This document shows, piece after piece, positions 36,851 to 44,437 of a stretch of 64,000 bases of DNA. A program made the translations under genes and the position numbers. The stretch is from contig CAILBC010000020.1 in NCBI GenBank assembly GCA_903832325.1, forward strand, positions 186,001 to 250,000, written 5' to 3'. Origin of the DNA: an uncultured Sphingomonadales bacterium. GTDB taxonomy: Bacteria; Pseudomonadota; Alphaproteobacteria; Sphingomonadales; Sphingomonadaceae. Every line of letters begins with the position of its first letter. Position 1 is the stretch's first letter. The notes under the pieces were generated by a model, which was not told the origin of the DNA, made no database searches, and was given only the letters and a program-made list of their open reading frames with translations.

Positions 36851-38385
36851 AGGCCCCGGGCAAAGGCGCCGCTGCCGAAGCGGTGCGCCAGTTCATCGTC
36901 GGGCGCGATGATGATGGCGTGCGGCTCGATCGCTGGTTCAAACGCCATCTCCCGGCGATCGGCTTTGCCACGGTATCGCGCTGGGCGCGCACCGGGCAGA
37001 TCCGCATCGATGGCAAACGCGCCGAAGTTGATACCCGGCTGGTTCCCGGCCAGACGCTGCGCGTGCCGCCCGGCGGCACCCTGCCCCCCGGCCCCGGCGG
37101 CGCCACCGCCCGCCGCCCGCTGACCGAAGAGGAAGTGACCATGGCCGAAGCCATGGTGATGACCCAGGATCGCGCGGCCATCGTGCTCAACAAACCGCCC
37201 GGCCTTGCCACGCAGGGCGGCAGCGGCACGCATGTCCATGTCGATGGTCTGCTCGATGCCTATACCGGCGAAAAGGGTCCGCGCCCGCGGTTGGTCCACC
37301 GGCTGGACAAAGATACGTCGGGCGTGCTGCTGATCGCGCGCACCCCGGGCAGCGCGGCCTGGTTTTCGCGCCATTTCGCCGGCCGTTCGGCGCGCAAGAT
37401 CTATTGGGCGCTGGTGGTCGGCGTGCCCGATATCCGCGATGGCCTGATCGAACTGCCGCTGTCGAAACAGCCCGGCACCGGCGGCGAAAAGATGATGGTG
37501 GATGAAAGCGGCCAGGGCCAGACCGCGCGCACCCGCTATCGCGTGATCGATCGCGCCGGCAACAGCGCGGCCTGGGTTGAATTGCAACCGCTGACCGGGC
37601 GCACGCACCAGTTGCGCGTGCATATGGCAGCAATCGGCCACCCGATCGTGGGCGATGGCAAATATGCCGGCCAGGCCGCGTTCCTTACCGGCACGATAAG
37701 CCGCAAACTGCACCTCCACGCGCGCCGCCTGATCATTCCCCACCCTGAAGGCGATATGATCGACGTGACCGCGCCTTTGCCCGATCATTTCGCCATGGGG
37801 CTGGAACAACTGGGCTTTACCGAGGCCGATGGCGATCTCGTGCTTGAGGCGGCACCGGCAGGCGATGCCAAAGTTGCCGAAAAACGCGCCGCGCGCGCGC
37901 ATTCAAAGGATCTGCGCCGCGATCGCAAGGGCGAACGGCGCAAGCGTGGCGCCGATGAACCCGTGCGCAGCACCCGCCCCAGCAGCAAGGGCGCCCGCCC
38001 GGCCGCCGACAAATCCACGCGCAAGCCGGTGGACAAGATCGCGCGCAAACCCGCCGACCGCCCCGCGCGCAAGCCTGTGGACAAAGCTGCGGACAAGCCT
38101 GAGGGTAAATTTGCGGGCAAACCTGCGGGCAAGTTCGCGGGCAAACCTGCGGAACGAACCGGCCCGCGCACCGCTGCCAAGCCACCCGCCCGCACCGGCA
38201 CAGCGCGTACCGGGGCAGCGCGCACCGGTGCCGAACCGGGTGCCCGGCCGGCGCGTCGGCCCAGTTCCGGCCCGCGCACAGGCCCGCGCACCGGCCCCGG
38301 TTCTGGCCCGCGCACCGGCCCCGGTTCTGGCCCCGGTTCCGGCCCGGCGCGTCCCCCGCGCGGCAATCCGCGCAACGGGGCATGA
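36847..38385 (+). CDS. RluC/RluD-type pseudouridine synthase with long basic tail
   Basis: A 512-residue protein: an S4 RNA-binding domain (about 24-75, LDRWFKRHLPAIGFATVSRW), then the synthase domain with the catalytic aspartate in HRLDKDTSGV (Asp154) and LTGRTHQLRVHMAAIGHPIVGD. The core ends near 337. The remaining 175 residues are a low-complexity Lys/Arg/Pro/Ala/Gly tail with repeated KPVDK, GKPAGK, RTGAA and GPRTGPGSG units. Family members of 300-350 residues modify 23S rRNA uridines. The tail could be an RNA-binding extension; the DNA there is a run of short tandem repeats. Its start overlaps crcB (ATGA). Confidence 0.9.
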   Translation: MKAPGKGAAAEAVRQFIVGRDDDGVRLDRWFKRHLPAIGFATVSRWARTGQIRIDGKRAEVDTRLVPGQTLRVPPGGTLPPGPGGATARRPLTEEEVTMAEAMVMTQDRAAIVLNKPPGLATQGGSGTHVHVDGLLDAYTGEKGPRPRLVHRLDKDTSGVLLIARTPGSAAWFSRHFAGRSARKIYWALVVGVPDIRDGLIELPLSKQPGTGGEKMMVDESGQGQTARTRYRVIDRAGNSAAWVELQPLTGRTHQLRVHMAAIGHPIVGDGKYAGQAAFLTGTISRKLHLHARRLIIPHPEGDMIDVTAPLPDHFAMGLEQLGFTEADGDLVLEAAPAGDAKVAEKRAARAHSKDLRRDRKGERRKRGADEPVRSTRPSSKGARPAADKSTRKPVDKIARKPADRPARKPVDKAADKPEGKFAGKPAGKFAGKPAERTGPRTAAKPPARTGTARTGAARTGAEPGARPARRPSSGPRTGPRTGPGSGPRTGPGSGPGSGPARPPRGNPRNGA

Positions 38386-38391
38386 TTGGCC

Positions 38392-39006
38392 ATGCATCCC
38401 AACCCCGCCTTTCGCCATGATGATCGCGCGCTCTTTGCCCAGCTGATTGGCGAAGTGGGCTTTGGCATGGTGTTTCTGGCCACGCCCGATGGCCCGCGCG
38501 TGGCGCATACCCCGCTGCTGCTGCGCGAAAACGGGCGCATCGGCTTTCACCTTGCGCGCGGCAATGCGCTGGTCCGCCATCTCGATGCGGCCACTGCGCT
38601 GGTGGTGGTGAACGGCCCCGATGGCTATGTTTCGGCGCGCTGGTACACGGATGCCGGGCAAGTGCCGACCTGGAACTATGTCACGCTCGAAGGCGAAGGC
38701 ACCGTTTCCCGGCTTGATCGCGACGGGCTTGCCGCGCTGCTGGCAGACGTGTCCGCCCACAACGAGGCGCGCATCCCCGGCCCCGCCTGGACCATGGACA
38801 AAGTGCCGCCGGCCACGATGTCGCGCCTGCTCGATGCGATTGTCGGGTTTGAAATCGATGTGACCGCGTGGCGGTCCACGTTCAAGCTGTCGCAGAACAA
38901 GCCCGCCGCCGAACGTGACCGCCTGATCGATGGGCTGGAATCGAGCGGATCGGGCGCCATTGCCACGCTGATGCGCGTGCTGGGCTCGCCGGTGGTCGGC
39001 CAATGA
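38392..39006 (+). CDS. FMN-binding PaiB-like protein
   Basis: A 204-residue protein of the PaiB/FMN-binding split-barrel group. Typical text: MHPNPAFRHDD, FGMVFLATPDGPRVAHTPLLL, GYVSARWYTDAGQVPTWNYVTLEGEG (flavin-binding region) and the LSQNKPAAERDRLIDGLES end. In Bacillus PaiB is described as a transcriptional regulator; most relatives are uncharacterised flavoproteins. The ATG at 38392 is 6 bp after the preceding stop codon. Its 3' end overlaps the HAD gene by 4 bp. Confidence 0.87.
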   Translation: MHPNPAFRHDDRALFAQLIGEVGFGMVFLATPDGPRVAHTPLLLRENGRIGFHLARGNALVRHLDAATALVVVNGPDGYVSARWYTDAGQVPTWNYVTLEGEGTVSRLDRDGLAALLADVSAHNEARIPGPAWTMDKVPPATMSRLLDAIVGFEIDVTAWRSTFKLSQNKPAAERDRLIDGLESSGSGAIATLMRVLGSPVVGQ

Positions 39007-39668
39007 CGCTGCGGCTGGCGATTTTCGATTGCGACGGCACGCTGGTCGACAGCCAGGCCGATATTGCCCAGGCGATGGAGGCCGCGTTTGCCGCGCACGG
39101 GCTGCCTGCACCGCCGCGCGCCGCGATTCGCCGCATTGTCGGCCTGTCGCTGACAGAGGCGATCCGCCAGCTTGTTCCCGCGCTCGACAATGCCGCCACC
39201 GCGGCGCTGGTCCAGTCCTACAAGGATGCCTTTCGCGCCCGGCGCAGCGCGGGCGTGGTCGAAGAACCGCTGTATGACGGGATCGCCGCGCTGGTCGCCG
39301 AACTCGATGCCGCCGGCTGGCTGCTGGGCGTGGCGACGGGCAAAAGCGACCGGGGCCTGGCCCACGTGCTGGAACGCCACGGCCTCTCCGGCCATTTCGT
39401 CACGCTGCAAACCGCCGACCGCCACCCGTCAAAGCCCGATCCGTCGATGCTTGAGGCGTGCCTTGCCGCCACCGGCGCCGACCGTACGGCCACGGTGATG
39501 ATCGGCGACACCGCCTATGACATGGCCATGGCGGTCAATGCCGGGGTGCGCGCGATCGGGGTCGATTGGGGGTATCACCACCCCGATGAACTGCGCGAGG
39601 CCGGCGCCGCCGCCGTCGCCGGATCGGTCGACGAATTGCGCCAGTTGCTGAAAGCGCTGGAGGCATGA
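39003..39668 (+). CDS. HAD superfamily phosphatase (phosphoglycolate phosphatase-like)
   Basis: A 221-residue HAD hydrolase: motif I FDCDGTLVDS (residues 8-17, nucleophile and acid-base aspartates), a helical C1 cap, motif II in the GVATGKS segment, motif III lysine (HPSKPDPSM) and motif IV GDTAYDMAMA. The closest remembered group is Gph/PGP. It overlaps the PaiB-like gene by 4 bp (ATGA) and the following small membrane gene by 4 bp. Confidence 0.92.
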   Translation: MTLRLAIFDCDGTLVDSQADIAQAMEAAFAAHGLPAPPRAAIRRIVGLSLTEAIRQLVPALDNAATAALVQSYKDAFRARRSAGVVEEPLYDGIAALVAELDAAGWLLGVATGKSDRGLAHVLERHGLSGHFVTLQTADRHPSKPDPSMLEACLAATGADRTATVMIGDTAYDMAMAVNAGVRAIGVDWGYHHPDELREAGAAAVAGSVDELRQLLKALEA

Positions 39669-39883
39669 GCCGCGATCCCGCGGTGCCGCGATTTCTGGCG
39701 TTGCAGCTGGCCCGGGCCGGCGGGGCGGGGTTTGCGCTGTTTGGCGTGGTCATTCTCAGCCACGGCCAGCCGGCGCTGGCCGCGGTGCCCGATGTGCTGG
39801 GCGATGCGCTGATCGTGGGCGGGGCGGCGCTGTTCTTCGCGCTCCCCCTGTGGCTCGCCCGGCGCTGGAAAGCCCGCCGGTGA
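39665..39883 (+). CDS. Small membrane protein
   Basis: A 72-residue protein with two predicted membrane segments (about 18-36 and 42-62) and a basic end (RRWKARR). It overlaps the HAD gene by 4 bp and the ATP12 gene by 4 bp (GTGA), so it is translated as part of this chain. No named family is recognised. The translational coupling to the ATP12 gene makes it a real gene rather than a chance frame. Confidence 0.75.
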   Translation: MSRDPAVPRFLALQLARAGGAGFALFGVVILSHGQPALAAVPDVLGDALIVGGAALFFALPLWLARRWKARR

Positions 39884-40584
39884 AGCGGTTCTATCGTAAC
39901 GTTACGGCGGACCAGACCGAGGCCGGCTGGCGCGTGCTGCTCGATGGCCGCGCGATCAGGACGCAGGGCGGCCGCGCGCAACTGGTGCCGACACGCGCCC
40001 TGGCCGAGGCAATGGCTGCCGAATGGGCGGGCCAGGGCGAAGACATTGACCCCACCGCCTTTCTGTTCCGCGATCTGGCCGATTATGCCATCGATGTGGT
40101 CGCGCCCGATCCGGCGGCGCTGTGCACCACGCTGCTCGGTTTCGCGCAAACCGATACCTTGTGCTATCGCGCGTGGCCCGATGAACCGCTCGCCCCGCGC
40201 CAACTGGCCGAATGGGAACCGCTGGTCTGCACGGCAGAGGCGCGCTTTGGCGTGCACTTCGTGCGGGTCGCCGGGGTGATCCATCGCCCGCAGCCGCCCG
40301 AAACGCTGGCCATTTTGGGCGCCGAACTGGCCAGGCTCGATCCCTTTGCGCTTGCCGCGCTGCACACGCTGACCAGCCTTGCCGCCTCGCTGATCATCGG
40401 CCTTGCCGCGCTCTCGCCCGCAGCCCCCTTATCCGAGGTGCCTCTTTCAGCCTTGTGGGACGCCGCCCATCTCGAAGAACTGTGGCAGGCCGATCTGTGG
40501 GGCCACGAACCCGAAGCCACCGCCCGCCGCGCCCGCCGCCGCGCCGATTTCCTGGCCGCCGCGCGCTTTGCCAGCATGCTCTGA
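39880..40584 (+). CDS. ATP12 family F1-ATPase assembly chaperone
   Basis: A 234-residue homologue of ATP12, which in mitochondria binds the alpha subunit during F1 assembly and is conserved in alphaproteobacteria. Seen: KRFYRNVTADQTEAGWRVLLDGRAIRT at the start, ALAEAMAAEWAGQGEDIDPTA, YRAWPDEPLAPRQLAEWEPL, and LHTLTSLAASLIIGLAAL near the end. Start chosen is GTG at 39880, overlapping the stop of the small membrane gene; the preceding residues in frame (ARPALESPP) are not family-like. Confidence 0.92.
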   Translation: MKRFYRNVTADQTEAGWRVLLDGRAIRTQGGRAQLVPTRALAEAMAAEWAGQGEDIDPTAFLFRDLADYAIDVVAPDPAALCTTLLGFAQTDTLCYRAWPDEPLAPRQLAEWEPLVCTAEARFGVHFVRVAGVIHRPQPPETLAILGAELARLDPFALAALHTLTSLAASLIIGLAALSPAAPLSEVPLSALWDAAHLEELWQADLWGHEPEATARRARRRADFLAAARFASML

Positions 40585-40673
40585 CTGCCCGGCGGCACGC
40601 CGATCGTCCCTCATCAAATATTTATCCGGAACGTTTAAAGCCGAATCTCCATCTCCAGATCACGGCGGGCCCG

Positions 40674-41735
40674 GTGCGGATAGCGTTTACCCTCGTCATG
40701 CTGCTCTACGCCTATGGTTTGCAAAACAGCGTCATGGCAATTCTGGGCGTCACTTTCATCTGGTTGGGTTATGGCATCGCCATCAGGTTCGATCCGAACA
40801 TGGCCACGATCCACTGGAACGGTCGCCGCCCGAAAATTTTCGAGCTGGTCGCGCTGGCGGTCAGCTATGCGGTTTCGTTTTTCGTGATCTCCGTGGCCTG
40901 GCCGCTGATCAATGCCTTCGATTTCCGGTCGAGCCAGCTCCAGGCGGCCCGTGATCATCCTTGCAGCCAGGCGCTGTTCTCCGGATGCTACGAAGTGATG
41001 ATCATCGAAAACTACGCGCCGCTAGCGGGCGTGGCGTTTGCGCTGCTGCCCGCGATCATGCAGGCGCGGCGCAAACGGGACGACGCGCGCGGGCCAGCCC
41101 CGCGCTGGCCGATTGCGGCCGGCCTTGGCGGCGGCGCGCTCGTGGTGTTCGGTCTGTGCGCCATCTGGAACGCCATCCTGCTACCCCCCAATTCGGGCTG
41201 GCTGTCCGCAACCGCCATCACCCGGTTCGGCACGCAGTTCGACATTCTGGCGCTGGGCCTGTCGATCTGGCTGCAGGGCCTGATGGCCAACGAAAATCGA
41301 CGCCTCGATGCCACGCAAGCCTATCACCGGGGCATCTATGGGCTGATTTTCGGCTGCATTCTGGGTGTTGCGATGCTGGTGATCCTTCCGGGCATGGCCA
41401 CCGGCGAACGCTGGTTTTTGGCAATACCGCTGATCTATGCGGCCGTGCTCGCCATCCCGCTGCTGGGCCTCCCGGCAGAAAGCCTGGTTCTTGCTGTCAC
41501 TTCGCATGTCATGCTGGTCTGCGGCGTGGGTGTACTCATGGGCATCCCCACCACCATCGTGCGGCAAGACGTGGACAGCTTTGTCGTCGGGCTGTTCGGC
41601 CTGCCGCTCCTGCCCTTCGTGGCTATCGGCTTTTTCTGGCTGGTCCGGTTTCAGAAGCGCTGGCTGGCCATGGACCTCGCGCGGTACGGCCTTGCCCCCG
41701 CAGCCTGGGGTGTGTTGAGATTCAGTTCAGGGTGA
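40674..41735 (+). CDS. Polytopic membrane protein of unknown function
   Basis: A protein of about 353 residues with at least nine hydrophobic helices, including LGVTFIWLGYGIAI, PIAAGLGGGALVVFGLCAIW, GIYGLIFGCILGVAMLVILPG and GLFGLPLLPFVAIGFFWLV. No family is recognised. The start is uncertain: GTG at 40674 adds eight residues to an ATG at 40698; neither has a good Shine-Dalgarno. The last codons (VLRFSSG, then TGA) come from the left end of the palindromic element at 41715-41842, so the natural C-terminus may have been replaced. The gene lies 89 bp after the ATP12 stop codon. Confidence 0.7.
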   Translation: MRIAFTLVMLLYAYGLQNSVMAILGVTFIWLGYGIAIRFDPNMATIHWNGRRPKIFELVALAVSYAVSFFVISVAWPLINAFDFRSSQLQAARDHPCSQALFSGCYEVMIIENYAPLAGVAFALLPAIMQARRKRDDARGPAPRWPIAAGLGGGALVVFGLCAIWNAILLPPNSGWLSATAITRFGTQFDILALGLSIWLQGLMANENRRLDATQAYHRGIYGLIFGCILGVAMLVILPGMATGERWFLAIPLIYAAVLAIPLLGLPAESLVLAVTSHVMLVCGVGVLMGIPTTIVRQDVDSFVVGLFGLPLLPFVAIGFFWLVRFQKRWLAMDLARYGLAPAAWGVLRFSSG

Positions 41736-41842
41736 GGCGAAAATGGTCGATTTCGAGAACCGGACCGCAGCGTACTTAAAGTACGTGAGGACCGGAAGCG
41801 CAGAAAGCGGCCATTTGCAGCCCGCCCTGGGCTGAATCTCAA
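41715..41842. repeat. 128-bp palindromic intergenic element
   Basis: Terminal inverted arms TTGAGATTCAG (41715-41725) and CTGAATCTCAA (41832-41842). Inside them, GGCGAAAATGGTCGA pairs imperfectly with AGCGGCCATTTGC, GGACCG with a second GGACCGG, and the centre is a perfect CGTACTT/AAGTACG hairpin at 41771-41785. The whole can fold as one long stem. I recall similar elements between genes in sphingomonads. It is not protein-coding and carries no transposase; the left arm ends the upstream membrane protein gene. Confidence 0.85.
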
Positions 41843-41848
41843 GATACC

Positions 41849-42490
41849 CTAGCTCACCCAGTCCGCCACGGCCTTGGCCACCTGGTTTGCCGCCTGGTTC
41901 AGCGCGGCACCGACCGCGCCGGCCTCCGGGTTGACTTGCGCCACCGACGATTCAAAGCGGCGCGTTTCGATCGTGCCGTCGGGCAACTGGCGCGTGGCAT
42001 CCAGCCGCGCAATCGCTGCATGCGTCGCCGCGTCATAGCCGAAATCGATCAACCGCCCCGACAACACCGGCCCATGGCTGCCGCCATCGCCTTCAATAAC
42101 CAGCCGCTTGCCCCGCGCGCGCAGCGTTTCGGCCAGCAAGTGCTGAAACAGCCGCGAAGGCCGCTCCACCCATTGCGCCTGTTTCAGATAGGCCACGCGC
42201 GATGCATCGATCGCCACCGGCAGGCGCACCACCGCCAGCTTGGCCGCGGCCACCGGCTCCAGCACGGTCAGCGCGGTATCGGGCCGGCCGCTGGCAATGC
42301 TGCCATCGACCGGCGCATTGTCCGGGGTCAGCGTCAGCAGCGCGGGCGGGGTCTTGGCCGAACCAAGCCCCAGATTGATGCACCCCGACAGCGCCGGGAT
42401 CAGCAGCAGCGGGGCCAGAAGCAGCGAAACAGGGCGGGCCCGTCGCAGGGTAACGCGCATGGCAACAGCTTTCGTGGTTGGCGGTATCAT
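41849..42490 (-). CDS. ABC-type transport auxiliary lipoprotein (PqiC/MlaD-partner type)
   Basis: A 213-residue lipoprotein. The lipobox LSGC follows a hydrophobic signal (PVSLLLAPLLLIPALSGC). Then comes the ALLTLTPDNAP block and a beta-rich domain with DTALTVLEPVAAAKLAVVRLPV, which is usual for the auxiliary lipoproteins encoded with MCE-domain transporters. The ATG at 42490 overlaps the mlaD stop codon (ATGA); an ATG at 42460 would give a shorter signal peptide but lacks that coupling. Last gene of the leftward Mla-type operon; it probably links the MCE protein to the outer membrane. Confidence 0.88.
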   Translation of the reverse strand: MIPPTTKAVAMRVTLRRARPVSLLLAPLLLIPALSGCINLGLGSAKTPPALLTLTPDNAPVDGSIASGRPDTALTVLEPVAAAKLAVVRLPVAIDASRVAYLKQAQWVERPSRLFQHLLAETLRARGKRLVIEGDGGSHGPVLSGRLIDFGYDAATHAAIARLDATRQLPDGTIETRRFESSVAQVNPEAGAVGAALNQAANQVAKAVADWVS

Positions 42491-43425
42491 GGCTTGTAGT
42501 CCGGCAATTGCGGGCCGCCGATCAGCGTGCCGACGCCGCGGTCCTTCATCTGGTCGGTCAGATCACGCAGCGCTTTGGTCGTCGCCTGCAGATCGCGGAT
42601 CGCGCTTTCAGCCGCCGGCAGCGTGCGATCGCTCAACTGGCGCACCCCGGGCCGCGCATCATCGAGCGTGCCCTGCAACGATGCCGCCGCAGTGGTCGCC
42701 GCGCTCAGCGTTTCGTGCAATTGCTTCAGCAGGCCCTTGTGGTTGTCATTCAGCGCATCGTTGGTCGTGTCAGACAGCTTTTCAAAGCTGGCCAGCGTTG
42801 CGTTGGCCTGGTGGATCGTGCCCTGCAATTCGACCAGCGTGCCCTTCACTTCGGGCGCGGCCGCCGCCAGGTTCGCGCTGACTTTGTCGGTGTTGACCAG
42901 AATGTCGCTCAGCGCCTTCTGGTTCTTGTCCGACACGATCAGCGTCAGCCGTTCGGTCAGATTGGTCAGCCGGTCGAGCAGCACCGGCGCGCTCGACAGC
43001 AATTCGCCAAGGCCGCTGCGCTTGGTCGGGATCACCGGCTCGCCCGCCGGCCCCGGCGCGGTGATCGGCGACGCATCCTTGACCGCACCCGAAAGCTGGA
43101 TCGTGGTCACCCCGGTAAAGCTGCCCTGCAGGCTGGCGGTCGTGCCCACCAGAATCGGCACCTGGTGGTTCACGTTGATCCGCACACGCACGTAATTGGG
43201 ATCTTTTTCCCACAGCGCGATTTCGGCGACCTGCCCCACCGGCACGCCCGAAAACGACACCGCCGACCCGCGCGCGACACCATCGACCGACTGGCGGAAA
43301 AAGATGTCGTAATGGTTTTGCACCGGATGGCTAAGCCGCGCGATCCACACGACCAGCAAGGCAACCCCGGCGATCAGGGCCAGTGTCACCACCCCCACCC
43401 AGACATTGTTTGCGCGCGTTTCCAT
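42487..43425 (-). CDS. mlaD: MCE-domain protein MlaD
   Basis: A 312-residue periplasmic lipid-binding protein anchored by an N-terminal membrane helix (residues 8-30). The MCE domain (about 38-115) reads FFRQSVDGVARGSAVSFSGVPVGQVAEI and QGSFTGVTTIQLSG. A long helical C-terminal region (NTDKVSANLAAAAPEVK, LSDTTNDALNDNHKGLL) could form the tunnel seen in MCE hexamers. It is the third gene of the mlaE-mlaF-mlaD-lipoprotein operon that moves phospholipids between the membranes. Confidence 0.94.
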   Translation of the reverse strand: METRANNVWVGVVTLALIAGVALLVVWIARLSHPVQNHYDIFFRQSVDGVARGSAVSFSGVPVGQVAEIALWEKDPNYVRVRINVNHQVPILVGTTASLQGSFTGVTTIQLSGAVKDASPITAPGPAGEPVIPTKRSGLGELLSSAPVLLDRLTNLTERLTLIVSDKNQKALSDILVNTDKVSANLAAAAPEVKGTLVELQGTIHQANATLASFEKLSDTTNDALNDNHKGLLKQLHETLSAATTAAASLQGTLDDARPGVRQLSDRTLPAAESAIRDLQATTKALRDLTDQMKDRGVGTLIGGPQLPDYKP

Positions 43426-43435
43426 GGTCGTGCCG

Positions 43436-44437
43436 CTACCCCTTGCAGTCTTCGGATGGCCGGTTTTTTGGCGATTGGTCTTTTGGCGAGTGGGCTTTTG
43501 GCGATCGGTCTTCTGGCGGCCTTGACGCCAGCGCCGCCCGCCCGCGCGGCCCCTTGAAATATTCCTGGATCCACGGATGGTCGAGCGCCATCAGTTCGGG
43601 GATCGTGCCCACCGCGATCACGTGCCGGTCTGCCAGCACGGCCACGCGGTCGCAGATCTCGTGCAGGGTGTCGAGATCGTGGGTGATCAGGAACACCGTA
43701 AGCCCCAGCGTCTGCTGCAGGCCGAGAATCAACTGGTCAAACGCGGCTGCGCCGATCGGATCGAGCCCGGCGGTCGGCTCATCCAGAAACAGCAATTCGG
43801 GATCGAGCGCCAGCGCGCGGGCAAGCCCCGCCCGCTTGCGCATGCCGCCCGACAGTTCGGAAGGAAACTTGTCGATCGCATCGGCCGACAGCCCGGTCAG
43901 CAGCACTTTGTAGCGCGAAATTTCGCCCAGCAGCTGTTCGGAAATGTCGGGATAGAATTCGCGCAAGGGCACTTCGACGTTTTCAGCCACGGTCAGCGTG
44001 GAAAACAGCGCGCCACCCTGAAACAGCACGCCCCAGCGGCAGCGGATGGCAATATCGGCATCATCGCGCGCATCGGTGATCGACTGGCCCAGCACCTCGA
44101 TCGATCCGGAATCGGCCAGTTGCAGCCCGATGATCGATCGCATCAGCACCGATTTGCCCGTGCCCGATCCGCCCACCACGCCCAGGATTTCCCCGCGCCG
44201 CACATCCAGATCCAGACCATCATGCACCACATGCGGCCCAAACACGTTGCGCAAGCCGCGCACGCGGATCGGGAAATCCTCCACGCTCTCTTCCGACAGC
44301 ATCAGTTCGGCCTGGTCTGCCATCGCAGAGTGATCGGGCGCGGTGTGATCGGGCGCGGTGTGATCTGGCCCGGTTTGATCTGGCCCGGTTTGATCGGGCC
44401 CGGTTTGATCGGGCGCGGTGTGATCGGGCGCGGTCAT
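43436..44437 (-). CDS. mlaF: ABC transporter ATP-binding protein MlaF, with repetitive termini
   Basis: A 333-residue ABC ATPase. Walker A GGSGTGKSVLM, the LSGGMRKRAGLARAL signature and Walker B LLFLDEPTAGLDP are intact; the LFQGGALFSTLTV Q-loop and GTIPEL tail match MlaF. Unusually, residues 2-36 are seven tandem five-residue repeats, T(A/G)PD(H/Q), and the C-terminus is a (D/N)xSPKx repeat; both come from 15-bp DNA repeats. The ATG at 44437 overlaps the mlaE stop codon (ATGA), but the Met after the repeats (44323) could also start the protein and would remove the N-terminal repeat. Normal MlaF has about 265-280 residues. Confidence 0.92.
   Translation of the reverse strand: MTAPDHTAPDQTGPDQTGPDQTGPDHTAPDHTAPDHSAMADQAELMLSEESVEDFPIRVRGLRNVFGPHVVHDGLDLDVRRGEILGVVGGSGTGKSVLMRSIIGLQLADSGSIEVLGQSITDARDDADIAIRCRWGVLFQGGALFSTLTVAENVEVPLREFYPDISEQLLGEISRYKVLLTGLSADAIDKFPSELSGGMRKRAGLARALALDPELLFLDEPTAGLDPIGAAAFDQLILGLQQTLGLTVFLITHDLDTLHEICDRVAVLADRHVIAVGTIPELMALDHPWIQEYFKGPRGRAALASRPPEDRSPKAHSPKDQSPKNRPSEDCKG
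44330..44434. repeat. 15-bp tandem repeat, seven units, at the start of mlaF
   Basis: Seven units (minus strand) of the type ACCGCGCCCGATCAC, with two codon-level variants (GGGCC, CAA). They begin immediately after the ATG of mlaF and encode T(A/G)PD(H/Q). Confidence 0.95.

Noticed and set aside
40212..40673. Upstream in-frame extension of the polytopic membrane protein into the ATP12 gene
   Set aside because: It reads a different frame of the ATP12 gene and has Arg/Gly-rich text without membrane segments; the start was set after the ATP12 stop codon.
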